Shown here: in pieces, positions 44,948 to 55,623 of the stretch
How positions within the stretch are numbered: the stretch's first letter is position 1
Layout: every line of letters begins with the position of its first letter
Assembly (NCBI GenBank): GCA_029339195.1
Contig: JAPTJF010000071.1
Coordinates: 62,001-126,000 of the forward strand
DNA length: 64,000 nucleotides
Source of the DNA: Micractinium sp. NFX-FRZ
Lineage: Eukaryota; Chlorophyta; Trebouxiophyceae; Chlorellales; Chlorellaceae
Direction: 5' to 3'
Notes under the pieces: model-generated
The model's input: the letters and a program-made list of their open reading frames with translations, nothing else
What the model was told of the DNA's origin: nothing
Database searches by the model: none
Position numbers and translations under genes: made by a program

Positions 44948-46122
44948 TCAAATGAGGAATGAAGGAGAGGTAGCGGTGGAAGGGGACAGGGGCGATGCTG
45001 CCTCCATGTGCTGCAGCTGCTGCTGCCGCTGCCCCAGCTGCTGCTGCTCTCCAGGGGCTAGCTGCACTGCACCGCTCGCAGGCGCTGCACCCGCTGGCGG
45101 GCCGGGCGTCACGCTACCGGCCTGCGATGTTGCCGTGGCCTGCTGCCCCCGCACTGCAGTCACAGGATCTTGTGCGACCTGCTGGTCCAGAAGCAGCATT
45201 GCAGCCGCCATCTGGAAGGGCAGCTGCAGGCCTGGCAGGGCGCCAGGCCGCAGCGGCAGCGGCGGCGGCGGCGGCATGTGCTGCTGGGCTGCTGGGGCCT
45301 GCAGCACCATTGGCATGGAGGCGGCCAATGATGCCACAGCCGCCGCTGCTGCACGGGCTGCTTGCGAAGCCTCCGACGGCTGGCCCGATGCCACATCTGC
45401 CAGCACCTGCTGCCTGGCCGTCAGAGGCTTGCTGGGCGGCTGCTGAGCTGGCGGCGCTGCTGCCTGCACGCCGGGCGGCTGCTGAGCTGGCAAAGATGCG
45501 TGCATGCTGGGCTGCTGCTGAGCTGTCAGAGCTGCTGCCTGCACGCTGGGCGGCTGCTGAGCTGGCAGCGCTGCCTGCACCCTGGGCTGCTGCAGGCCTG
45601 GCAGCGGTGCTGCCTGCACGGTGGCCTGCTGCTGAGCTAACTGCGCAGCCGCCTGCCCGTTGTCCGGCTGCGGGCCTGGCGTGGCAGCTGCCTTCACGCT
45701 GGGCAGCTGCTGAGCTGGCTGTGCTGCCTGCGTGGCAGCTGCCTGCACGCTGGGCTGCTGCGGGCCTTGGCCCGCCAGTGTCTGCACCCGAGAAGGCAGC
45801 GCCGCTGCTCCTGCGAACAGGTGCTGCTGTGGGACCAAGGGAGGCTGCAGGCAGACCTGCAGAGGAGCCTTCAGCTGTGCCTGCAGCTGTGGCGGCCGTG
45901 GTTGCAGCTGCAGCTGTGCCACCGGCTGCTGCGGCGCTGAAGGTTTTGGTGCCATTGCTCCCAGTGGCAGGGCCAATGGCTGCGGCGCCACAGCGACAGC
46001 TGGCAGCGATGCAGCCTGCAGCTGAGCTGGCAGTGCTCCGAGAGGCTGCGCTGGAGGCTGCTGCTGCACGCTGCCCAGCGCTTGCGCCTCGATCTGCTGC
46101 GGGGCTGCTTGCAGAGGCTGTG

Positions 46123-46169
<47 letters not shown>

Positions 46170-49100
46170 GCCCCCAAGAGCCGCATCTGAGGCTGCCCTG
46201 CCGCCAAAGGAGGCCAGGTCGCAAAGCGGGGCACCGATGGGGCAGCATACACCTGCTGCTGCTGCTGCAGCGCAGCCGCCCCGGTGCCAATGCTTGGCAC
46301 GCCAGCGACACCGCCCACCCCCGGCAGCGTTGGCACGCTGCTGCTGTGGGGCAGAGCAGGCATGCTGCACACTTTGGGCAGAGCCGGCACGCTGCCTAGG
46401 GCGGGCAACCCGCCCCCGGCTGCCGGAGCGCTGCTGACGTGAGGCAGCATGCCGCCTGCAGGCGGCTGCTGGCTGGCACCCAGATCAATCATTGCCTGCT
46501 GCGCCTGCTCAGCGGCAGCCACTGCCATGGCCAGCACAGGCTGGCGGGGCTGGCCAGCTGGTGCGGAGACAGGGGGTGCTGCTGCCTGCTGCACTGCCGT
46601 GTGCTGCACGCTGCCGGCGCCTGCTCGGGGCTGCCCATCTTCAGCTTGCGTCGTGGCCTGCTGCCCAGCGGAAGGCTGCATGCTGACCACTCCAGGCTTA
46701 GCATGCACAGCAGGGCCCTGTGCCGGCTGGGACGGCTGATGCAGGGCGCCTTGGGCAGCTGCCACCTCACCCCGCTGACGGGGCAGCTGCAGCGCCAGCC
46801 CTGGCGGCCACAGCGTGGCGCCACCCCCTGCCGCTTGCATGGCCGCAACAGCAGGCTGGCGGCCTGCTGCCGCAGCACTCGGCACGTGCTGCTGCGCTGC
46901 CACGGGCGGCCGGGCCGTTGCGGCAGGTGCCGTCATCACGGCTGCTTTCCAGGGCTGCACCCGCTGTCCCACGCGCTGATGCTGCTGTGAAGCGGGGCGT
47001 CGGCGAGAGCCGCTGCTGCCGCTGGGGGAGCGCTGTGCCTGCAGCCGCTGGCTGCGCCGCGGCTCACCGTCCTGCCGCTGCTGCTGAGCGCGAGCCGGCG
47101 CTCCTGCACCCAGAGGCGGCTTGCCTGCTGCCGCCACCGCTGGTGCCTGCGGCTGGCAGGCAGCTTGAAGGCCTGCTGCCGCAGCCTGCATGCCATCAGA
47201 TGCCTGCAAGCGCCAGGGGGTCGCATGGGGGTCGTCTGTGGTCAGTGCAACTCCCAAGGAATCAGTGCAATCCGCCAAGAAAGAGCGGCACCTCCAAACA
47301 GCGGTGCAGTCTGAGGTGGCTCCCCTGCTCTGCATGCAGCCACCCAGAGGCTGTCCCTGGCAGCCTGCCCATCACCCAACACACCTGCTGCTGCGGCTGC
47401 TGCTGCTGCGGCTGCTGCTGCTGCTGCGGCGGCGGCGGCTGGGGCTGGGGCGCCAGAGGCACGCCCAGCTGCTCCTGCTGCTGCCGCTCCTGCTCCTGCC
47501 GCTCCCGCCGCTGCTTCTTCTGCTGCTCTTGCTGCTCCAGCTGCTGCTGCTGCCGCTCCCGTCGCTGCTGCTCTTGCTGCTCGCGCTGCTGCCGCTCCTG
47601 CCACTCCCGCCGCTGCTTCTCTTGCTGCTCTTGCTGCTCCCGCTGCCGCTGCTGCTGCCGCTCCTGCAGCTGCTGCTGCTCCTGCTGCTCCTGCTGCTGG
47701 AGGAACTCATCCAGCGACATCAAGCCGCTGCCCAGCTGCAGCCCTCCAGCCTGCCCCGCTCCTGCCAGCACATCCCCCGCCGACCCAAGGTCTATCACAG
47801 CAATCCCACCCTCCTCCTCCTCCTCCGCGGCCTCCCCCTCCTCCTCTGTTTGCACGCACTCCTCCATCGCCCCTTGCACAAGCATCCCTGGCTGCCCGCA
47901 CTGCCCATCCTGCTGCTGCTGCTGGCCCGCCTCCTCCTCCTGCTCCTGCTGTCGCAGCTCCAAATGGTGCGGCGCTGAGGCGGTGCGCCGCGGCGCCGCC
48001 TGCCGCCTGCCGCGCTTCCTGCTGCCGCCGGCGGGGGCGCGGCCGCACACCAGGTCGGCGTCGGAGGCTGAGCGCTTGGCGCTAGATCCCTGCTGAGCAA
48101 GCAAGTGAGGCAGGCCGGGTGATGCAGGGCAGTTGAGCATCCAGTGGGTGGCAAAGAAGGGAAGCGACACAGATGCTGTTGCGGCGGCTTAAAGTGAGAC
48201 AAAGGTTGATGCAACGGCTTGTAGTGCAGGCAGAGGCAAGGGGCCAGCACATTCAGACAGGGCATTCAGACGTAGAAAGACCATGCACGGAACACATGGC
48301 AGCCCAAGCAACAGCGCAGCGTGACCTCACCTTGCGGCCGCTCTTGCCCTTGCTCTTGCCCTTGCCCTTCCCCCCGCCGCCAGCACTGGCGTCGCTGCCC
48401 CGCCGCCCAGCCAGCACGAAGCCAGCACCGCCGCCAGTGCTGGTAGATGCAGCAGCCTGGGCAAACACGAGGTGGTCTCCAGGGCGTAGGCCGTACTGCT
48501 GCATCAGGGCAGCGGTACCCTCTAACACATACATCCTGAGGCAGGGAGGGGCAGGGAGGGGCAGGGAGGGGCAGAGGGCAGAGGTCACAGGCGGTCCGCC
48601 GTGGATGCACAGAAAGAGGGCAGCGGGGGTGGCAGGCACCACACTACAGCCAGCTCCAGTGCCAGAAACCCAGAAGTGTACACCAGCACATCAATGCCAG
48701 AAAGTATGCGGTCTGCGCCGCCCTGCCCCACGCCCTGCGCACTTGTTCTCCCCTGCCGTGTGCCTCCCCGACCGCGCACCTGCCGCCCCCGCTGCTCTGG
48801 TTGGCCCAAAATCTGAAGCGCAGGGAGTGGCGCTGCCCGCTCAAGTCCGCCACCTCCAGCCCAGTCCCCGTCTGCTGGGACAGCGCAGGCAGGTGGTCCT
48901 CAGCGTGCCGCTGCAAACCAGGGAGCGGCAGGAAATACGTGTGACAGGTGGGGCAGAGGTGCGGCTCACGCGTGCCGCGGCGGCCAGCTGGCGGCAGGCG
49001 GCTGGGCGGCAGGCACGCGGGTGGCTGCTTGGGCGTGCAGGCTGCGAGGCCAGTGCAGCAAAGCACGCAGCAGGCCAGTGGAGAGGGGAGCTGAGAGCTG

Positions 49101-50185
49101 TGCATCCCGGCCAAGGGCTGCAGATCCACGGCCTACAATGCATGGCCTGCTGGCGTCTGTCGCTCAGGCCACTAGCAGATGGCAGCGCCCACCTACCAAC
49201 AGGGCACTGGCCGCTGCCACCAAGCACCACGCCACCGGTTGCCAGCAGTTGTCGCCTAGCAGCAGGCCACTGGGTGCTGGCAGCTGCCCGGAAGCTGGCG
49301 GGGGCGCACCTTGGGTATGACGATTCGGTCCCCTGGGATCCTGCCGCCAAACACGTCTGTGCTGCTCAGCGCCTGCACGGGCGCCAGGCGGGGTGCAGGT
49401 TGAGGGTTGGGTGGGAGCTGGCCGGTAGCCCATGCCTAGTGAGCAAAGCCTTTTGAGCGCAGGGCCCCTTGCGCAAAGCCTCTTGATTGCAGTCTTTTGA
49501 GTGGGCAGCTGGCTGGCTCGGAGGCTGGGTTGCTGGGCGCAGGAGCGGCGGCAGCTGGGCGCCGATACCCAAGCCTCCCCCACCCACGCAGCCCTGGTTG
49601 GTGCATGGAGCGGCAGCCGGCCGTGAGCGGCGGTGCAGACGCGCAGCTAAGTGCAGCCCGCAACAACTATCACCGCACCCACCTGCCCAGTCACCTGCCC
49701 AGCCAACCCCCACCCACCTTTTCAAACAACACCACGGCTCCCAGCTCCCGCAGCCGCGCCTCCACCTGCGCACCCTCTGGCGGCAGTCCATCGCCCGCAG
49801 GCTCCGTCTCGCCCTCTGCTGCCGGTAGCAGCGCATGCTCGGCCACAGCTGCAGCCTGGCTGGCGGGACTCGATGCAGGAGCCTGCGGCTGCGCTGAGGG
49901 AGCGCGCGGCGGCAGGGGCGGCAGCGACGGGGGCAGCCGAAGCTGCTGGCCAGCGGCGGCCGCGGCGGCGGCGGCGGGCGGCGGCTGGGTGGCGGGGCCG
50001 GCTGCAATGGTGGCAGGCGCAGCTCCAGCCCCCTGCTGCTGGCCTCCCTGGTGCAGCAGCAGTGTCTGAATGCCTGCCGGCGGCTGCAGCTGCTGGGGGT
50101 GCTGCAGAGCTGCAAGGTCCCCGGTGGAACCTAGGACGCCCCCCACCCCGCTCCCCTGGGGAGGCCCTGGCTGCAGCTCCTGCAT
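44948..50185 (-). CDS. B3-domain transcription factor (VAL/HSI2-like B3) with very long Gln/Ala/Pro-rich tail
   Basis: Six exons on the minus strand join in phase (1275 aa): 50185-49718, 49372-49310, 48910-48780, 48535-48331, 48089-47385, 47203-44948. Residues about 148-265 form a B3 DNA-binding domain: AVVLFEKALSSTDVFGG, RIVIPKRHAEDHLPALS, GLEVADLSGQRHSLRFRFW, ANQSSGGGRMYVLEGTAALM and LRPGDHLVFAQ, then GAGFVLAG. The order and the RMYVLEG motif match VAL/ABI3-type B3 domains of plants. A Lys/Gly-rich basic stretch (GKGKGKSKGKSGRK) follows, then SKRSASDADLV, an acidic segment, and Gln/Arg-rich coiled-coil-like sequence. The last exon alone encodes 752 residues of Gln/Ala/Pro low complexity, as in activation domains. 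No zinc-finger CW or EAR motif was seen. The ATG at 50185 is the first in frame, but an upstream exon cannot be excluded. Confidence 0.82.
46124..46168 (-). repeat. (CAG)15 coding triplet repeat in B3 gene
   Basis: Fifteen uninterrupted CTG units on the plus strand encode a poly-Gln run on the minus strand. It is the longest pure triplet array in the window. Shorter CAG tracts occur throughout the same exon. Confidence 0.95.
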
Positions 50186-50581
50186 GGCTCCAGGATGGCG
50201 CCCAAGGCGGGAGCGGGGCGCCTCCAGGCGAGTGACTACCAAGTTACCAAACGGTGCGGGTTCAGCCCTCGTGTCTTGACGCAGTGCAATGAGTAGTTGC
50301 TATGTCCAGGGTGATGGATCGCAAACAGCCTGCCGATCTACTAAGGCTGGGGGGTTGTCCTGCCGTACGTCAGGAATTTGGTTGGGCCCATCGCGGCCTC
50401 GCAACCCCTTGGTACCATCGCCAATAACCGTTAAACGCACCGGGTGCCATCTAAGCACCAGGAGGCCCTGCAGCCCACCCGCAAGTTGTTCCTCCCTGCC
50501 TTCCTGCCCCCCAGCAAGCTGGCGCGTTTCTCGCGCAGTGTCACTTTGTGACAGTATAGCATAGCTCCAGTAAGGGTGCAG
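50186..50581. promoter_or_regulatory. Head-to-head region, B3 factor / nucleotide-sugar transporter
   Basis: The 396 bp between the B3 ATG and the first resolved transporter exon must contain both promoters and the unresolved first transporter exon. The exon must end in phase 1 (one base of an Ala codon). An ATG at 50289 followed by seven codons and a weak donor gtgatg would fit, but support is poor. Confidence 0.35.
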
Positions 50582-53500
50582 CCGCCAAAACGCCGACCTC
50601 CAGCCCCCGCAAGCCGGTGCAGCAATGGATTGAGGCGGCCTCCGGCGGGCACGCCAACGGCACAAACGGGGCGCGCGGCATGCTGGGAGAGCAGGATGGC
50701 CGGCACTATGCCGGCGGCGGCGGCGGCGGCAGCACCGGCGGCAGCAACGGCGACCTGCCGCCGCTGAGGCTGCTCCCCGGGCGCCGCACCTCGGCAGGCA
50801 CCTTTTATGGCGCCAATGGCGGCACCAGCACCAATGGCGGCGTCATGCTGCAGGTGTTGGAGGCGGCGCAGTATGCCAGCGACCGCGGCGGCGTGCTGGT
50901 CAGCGGCGCCCACACCCCGATGCCTGCAGCTGGGCACCACTCTGCCCTGGCGCAGCAGTTTGACAAGTACGAGGCGCAGTACGAGCAGCAGCAACGGTTC
51001 GTCGTCGACCCGGAAGGGGGCCGGGGCCGGGGCCGCGCCGGCGACAGCGGGTCGGCCAAAGCGGCGGCCGCGGCTGGCGGCGCCGTTGCCCAGCCGTCGA
51101 CGCCGGCGACGCTGCGCCGCAACTCGCGGCTCGCGCTGCTCTCCATGCTGCTGCTGGTGTTTCAGGGCACGGCGCTTTCCATCATGCTGCGCTACTCGCG
51201 GGCACGCGCGGGGCAGCCATACCTGGCATCTGTGTCGGGTGAGCCTAAGGGCATGGGGGGGCAAGTGGCTACAGTAGCGGGCCGCCAGAGGGGCCACAGT
51301 GCAGGCCCACCCCTTGCATGCACCCTGCGGCCCGGCATTCGTGGGCAAACCCTTCCCCTCCCTGCCCCTATCTCTCCACCCTCGCCGCCCCTGCCTCTGC
51401 CCCACACGGTCGGCCTGCCCCCGCCAGCATAGCACACCCACGGTCACCGCTCATTCCTCGCTCCTCCTGTGCCCCTGGCCCTGCCCTCCACAAAACACCC
51501 ATTCTGACAGCGAAGATTGCATTGACATGCCAACTATACCTCCCGCCCCCCTGCTCCCTGTGGTGCAGTGATCTTCACGGAGGTCATCAAGCTCGTCATC
51601 TGCCTGTTCATGCAGTACCGTGCGGTGGTCGCTGAGGTGGCAGCCGCCAGCAGGGCCAGCGGCGGCAGCCAGCAGCGCTCGCTGGCGCTGGCGCGGGAGC
51701 TGCGCAGGCAGGCCAAGGACATTGCCTCCAAAAGCCTGCCCATGCTGCTGCCTGCGGCAATGTTTGTGATGCAGCAGGTGGGGCGGGGGGGCTTTGTGGC
51801 TGTGTGTGTGGATGTAGATGGTGCAAGTGCTGTGCTGGGGTGGGGTGGGAGCGGGCACCGGAGGCTTGATGCAGCGGGCGGGCCGGCGGGTGGGACCGTG
51901 CGGGCGGTTGGGTTGGTGCCTGGGCTGGGGTGGCCGGGTGCGGGCGTGCCTGTGAGATGCAATGCAGATTCCGAAGTGTTCAGGGGCGCATGTGGGCTGG
52001 CGCGGGGGTCGGTGCCATGTCTGGGTGCCGCGGCCTTCCCCTCTTGCTGGCAGGTCCTGCTGCTCATCGCTGCTACTCATCTGGATGTGGTTGCCTCTCT
52101 GCTCTGGCTCCCATTCCTGACTGCCACCTGTCCAACCCTCCCTCCCTCCCTCTTTCCCTCCCTCTTTCCTTGCAGGTGGTGCTGAACACTGCCGCCACTG
52201 CGCGCCGCGCCTGGGTGCGGTCGCCGCCTTCAAAAACCTGATCCCGTTGTTATGCGTCTCTCGCTGCTCCTGTTCTCTCTGTGTGCAGGTGCTGCTGATC
52301 ATTGCTGCCACCCACCTGGATGCCGTCGCCTTCCAAATCTTTAGCCAGTCATTCAAGCTCGTCCCCACCGCCCTCTTTGCCTACTGGCTGCTGGGCCAGA
52401 TGCTGGAGCCGGTGCAGGTGGGGGCGGGGGCGGGGAGCGGTGGGGCGGGGCAGGGGTTACTGCGCAGGTGGGGGCGGCGGAAGGGACCGATGGGGTGGGG
52501 CAGGGGTACTGCGCAAGTGGGGGCGGGGGCGGGGAGCGGTGGGGCGGGGCAGACGTCTGCACCGTCACTCGGTAAGCTTACATCAGCGCACAGAACTACA
52601 AACAGGACTGCCGACGCAGGTGGGGGCGGCAGGTGCCGGCGGTGGGCGGTTGGTGGGGGATGGCGGGCGTAAGGCGGGCCCTCCCTGCCCGCCGCCACTC
52701 CTGCACGTATGGCAACCATAGGCTGCCCTCTGCCCGCTGCCCGCTGCCCACTGCTCTCTCCCATCCACCCTCTGCCCTGCAGTGGGCCTCTATCCCTGTG
52801 CTGGCTGTGGGCGTGGTGCTGGTGACGGTGAACAACGGGCCGGCGGTGGGCAGCCACCGGTCGGCGGCGGCGGTGGCGGCCATGAGCCGCAGCCATGGGC
52901 TGGATTATGTGGCGGGCATGGTGGCCTGCTCCATCAGCGGCCTGAGCTCCGCCTACGCAGGTTGGTGCAGGGGCAGGTTGGGGCGGGCTGGATGGGTGCG
53001 AGGGTGGCAGGCGGGAGACCCAGTTGTGATGTCCATGCCATGCCACGCCCTGGCTCGGCGGGCGGCGCAGAATGATACCTCTTGTGGGCGCCCTTGCCCT
53101 GCCGTGGTGCGCAGGCAGGGAGCGCGGATCCTGGTATGCATGCCACAGCAGCCCCCGCAGGCGTGTGCTTTGAGAGCCATGTCAACGAAACAACATAACC
53201 AGCATCCCACTACCTCCCCCTGTGCAGGTGTATACTTTGAAAAGTACGTCAAGGGGAAGCACGCCGCCTCGCTGTGGGTGCGAAACATACAGCTGGGGCT
53301 GTACGGCGTGCCGCTCAGGTGGGTTGGGCGGGGCGGGGCGGGCACCAAGGGGGTGCGGGTGCCTTTAGCCTTGGCGTGCGGGGAAATGAGAACGCACCGG
53401 CTGCTGCCCCGCACGCTCGCTGCCTCACACGCGGTGCTGCTCCTGCTGGCCCCTGCTGTGGTCTGCCGGGCCTCCGGTACCACGCCCGCTGTGTGGCGTC

Positions 53501-55528
53501 AGACCGAGTGTTCGGTGGGGTTTGCTCACCCCCACAGCCTGCCGCTGTTTGCCCACCCCCACACCCCGCCCGCTGTTTGCCCACATACGCAGCCTGCCTG
53601 TTCTCCGCCCCCTCGCGGCCTGCCTGCTCCGCGCTCCCTGGCAGCCTGCCCCGCTGTCCACTCCCTCACATCCCGCCCCCCTCGGCCTGCGCCCCCTGCT
53701 GCGCCCTGCTGCAGCACGGCATACGCGCTGCTCAAGGACGGCTGGCAGATACACACGGGCGGGGTGATGCAGGGCTTTGATTCCGCCACGTGGATTGTCA
53801 TCGCCCTGCAGGCAAGGGGCAGAGGCCGCCCGCCTGCAATGTCACCCAGCCCGCGCGCCAGCCTGCCCGCCAGCCAGCCTGCCCTCTTGCAGCCGGCTGG
53901 CCACGCTTGCCACCTGCCCTCCGGGAGTTCAGGAGATACTGCCTGCCTTGTCCCACTCACCTTCTCCCATTCTCCCCGCGCCACTCCCCTCGCCGCCCGC
54001 CCCTGCTCCCCCTCGCTCCTCCTCCCGACCCAGCGGGGTGTTTGGCGGCCTGGTGACGGGCATGGTGGTCAACTGCTGCAAAACCCTTGTGAAAAATGTG
54101 CTGCCCCCCCCACTGTCCTGGCAGGTGTTTGGCGGCCTGGTGACGGGCATGGTGGTCAAGTACTGCGACAACATCCTGAAAAACTTTGCGCTGGCCATCT
54201 CTGTCATCCTCACAGTGCTGGTGGCCATTCCCCTGTTTGGACAGGTGGGACCAGTAGGGGAGAGGGGAGAGTTGTGGGGGGGCGGGGCGGGGAGCGGGGC
54301 GGGGAGAGATGGCTACGGGTGTCATCCTCACAGTGCCGGTCGCCATACCCCTGTTTGGGCAGGTGGGCCGGGTGCGGTGGGGGGCAGAGGAACCCGGGGG
54401 GAGAGTGGGGCGGGGAGCGGGGCGGGGAGAGGTCGCTGCCTGACGCGTTTTTACGTGCTGGTGGCCATCCCGCTGGTTTGGGCAGGTGGTGGCGTTGTGC
54501 AGCGCGCAGGTTGTTTCTGGGGGGCAGGCGGGAGGGGCAGGGGCGTGCCAAGGCCGTGACATTTCCTCACGGCGTCTTGCTGGCACCATCTCAGCTTCGT
54601 TGCGCCCACCAATGCTGCCCCCGCCCCGCCCGCCCGGCTCCGCCCTGCCCTGCCCCATCATCCTGATTTGAGCTGGGGCAGGGCGTGGCGCTGCGTGCCG
54701 CCTCAACACCATTCACTGCATGCCCCTCCCCTTACCCCCATCCCGCTGCCTCGCCTCCTGACCTGGCCTCTCACCCCTTGCCCGCCCAATCGCCCCGCCT
54801 GCCCCTGCCTGCAGTGGCCCAGCCCAATCTTCCTGGCTGGGGTGGGCCTGGTGCTGCTGTCGGTCTTCATGTATGGGCGGGCCTTGGACGCGCGCAAGGT
54901 GCAGCTGCTGTGGCAGCGGGGGCGCAAGGTGAGGCGGGGGAGGAGGGGGAAGATGGGGGAGCGGGTGTGGCGGCGGGAGGGCGGGCGGCATGCACGTGGT
55001 GGGGGAGGAGGAGACCAGCAGGGGCGGGGCAGGGACGGGGAAGGTAGCAGGTGAGGCGGCACTGGGTGTGGGGCAAATTCTTGATTGCAGCCAAACCGGC
55101 GTGCAGCGGAGCTCCCCAGAAAGCTTGCCCTGCTGGTGAGCCTGCCTCCCTGCACCGCTCAGCTTGGGGCACTGACGATGTCCTTATGTCCTTGCTCTGC
55201 CTCGCGGCCCTTCCCTGATCCCCGTGCCTGTCCCGCCCCCTCCCGCCCGCCCAACCGCAGCGCTGGCAAGATGTTGGCGGCAGCCGCGGGCGCGGGTTGG
55301 TGCTGCTCCTGCTGCTGGCCGGCACTGGCGCAGTCGGCGTGCTGCTGCTGGCTGGCGGCATGCCTGGCGGCAAGCAGCTGACGCGCAACGGCGGCAGCAG
55401 CACCCGTGGTGGCCGGTTGACTGCCGCTGACATAGCTGGCATTGGGCGTGAGGGAGCCGCAGGCACCGTGCTGTCGAGAGGCAGAGGCGGCGGTGGCGGC
55501 ACAGGGCGGCGCAAAGCAGGCGGCGGGG

Positions 55529-55569
<41 letters not shown>

Positions 55570-55623
55570 GGCGGCAGGCGCAGGCAGCAGGGCCAACGCC
55601 AGCAGCCAAAGGGCCGGTTGTAG
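50582..55623 (+). CDS. Nucleotide-sugar transporter, SLC35A/CMP-sialic acid transporter-like family
   Basis: Golgi/ER antiporter that exchanges nucleotide sugar for nucleoside monophosphate. Ten exons join in phase: 50582-51238, 51569-51777, 52289-52417, 52783-52960, 53228-53318, 53715-53811, 54125-54244, 54815-54928, 55091-55135, 55261-55623 (TAG). A short first exon with the ATG is unresolved. Family motifs: IFTEVIKLVICLFMQYR, HLDAVAFQIFSQSFKLVPTA, the SLC35A signature GVYFEKYVKGKHAASLWVRN followed by IQLGLYG, then VFGGLVTGMVVKYCDNILKN, FALAISVILTVLVAIPLFGQ and IFLAGVGLVLLSVFMYG. Unusual are about 190 low-complexity residues before the first helix and a C-terminal extension with an added hydrophobic helix (GLVLLLLLAGTGAVGVLLLA) and a 12-Gln run. 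One intron is GC-AG (donor at 53812). The sugar cannot be deduced; in plants this branch includes UDP-sugar transporters. Confidence 0.87.
52051..52335 (+). repeat. Two extra copies of transporter exon 3 start
   Basis: Real exon 3 starts at 52289 (VLLIIAATHLDAVAFQ). A copy at 52054 reads VLLLIAATHLDVVAS, and a more decayed one at 52176 begins VVLNTAAT. All three follow a gcag acceptor; spacings are 122 and 113 bp. Confidence 0.88.
54031..54244 (+). repeat. Extra copy of transporter exon 7 start
   Basis: Real exon 7 starts at 54125 (VFGGLVTGMVVKYCDNILKN). A copy starting at 54038 reads VFGGLVTGMVVNCCKTLVKN, 87 bp (29 codons) upstream and open into the real exon. Its nearest acceptor is cag at 54033, which places CGGG between AG and GTG, so exact in-frame use is doubtful. 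Confidence 0.88.
54203..54484 (+). repeat. Two extra copies of transporter exon 7 donor end
   Basis: The 42-bp exon end with donor (54203-54244, VILTVLVAIPLFGQ) recurs at 54321-54362 (VILTVPVAIPLFGQ) and partly at 54455-54484 (VLVAIPL...). Each is followed by gcag|gtgg. The intervening G-rich intron block (ggggcggggagcggggcggg) is copied too. Exon 7 thus has extra copies on both sides. Confidence 0.88.
55531..55566 (+). repeat. (CAG)12 coding triplet repeat
   Basis: Twelve pure CAG units encode poly-Gln near the C-terminus of the transporter, after a Gly-rich stretch. Confidence 0.95.

Noticed and set aside
44995..46437. Plus-strand and second minus-strand Ala-rich open frames over the B3 tail exon
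   Set aside because: GC-rich low-complexity DNA stays open in several frames. The Gln-rich minus frame continues in phase from the B3 domain.
54031..54124. Mutually exclusive exon pair in the transporter
   Set aside because: The upstream copy has no donor before the real exon and its acceptor is offset by four bases, so a classical alternative exon is unlikely. It fits edge duplication better.
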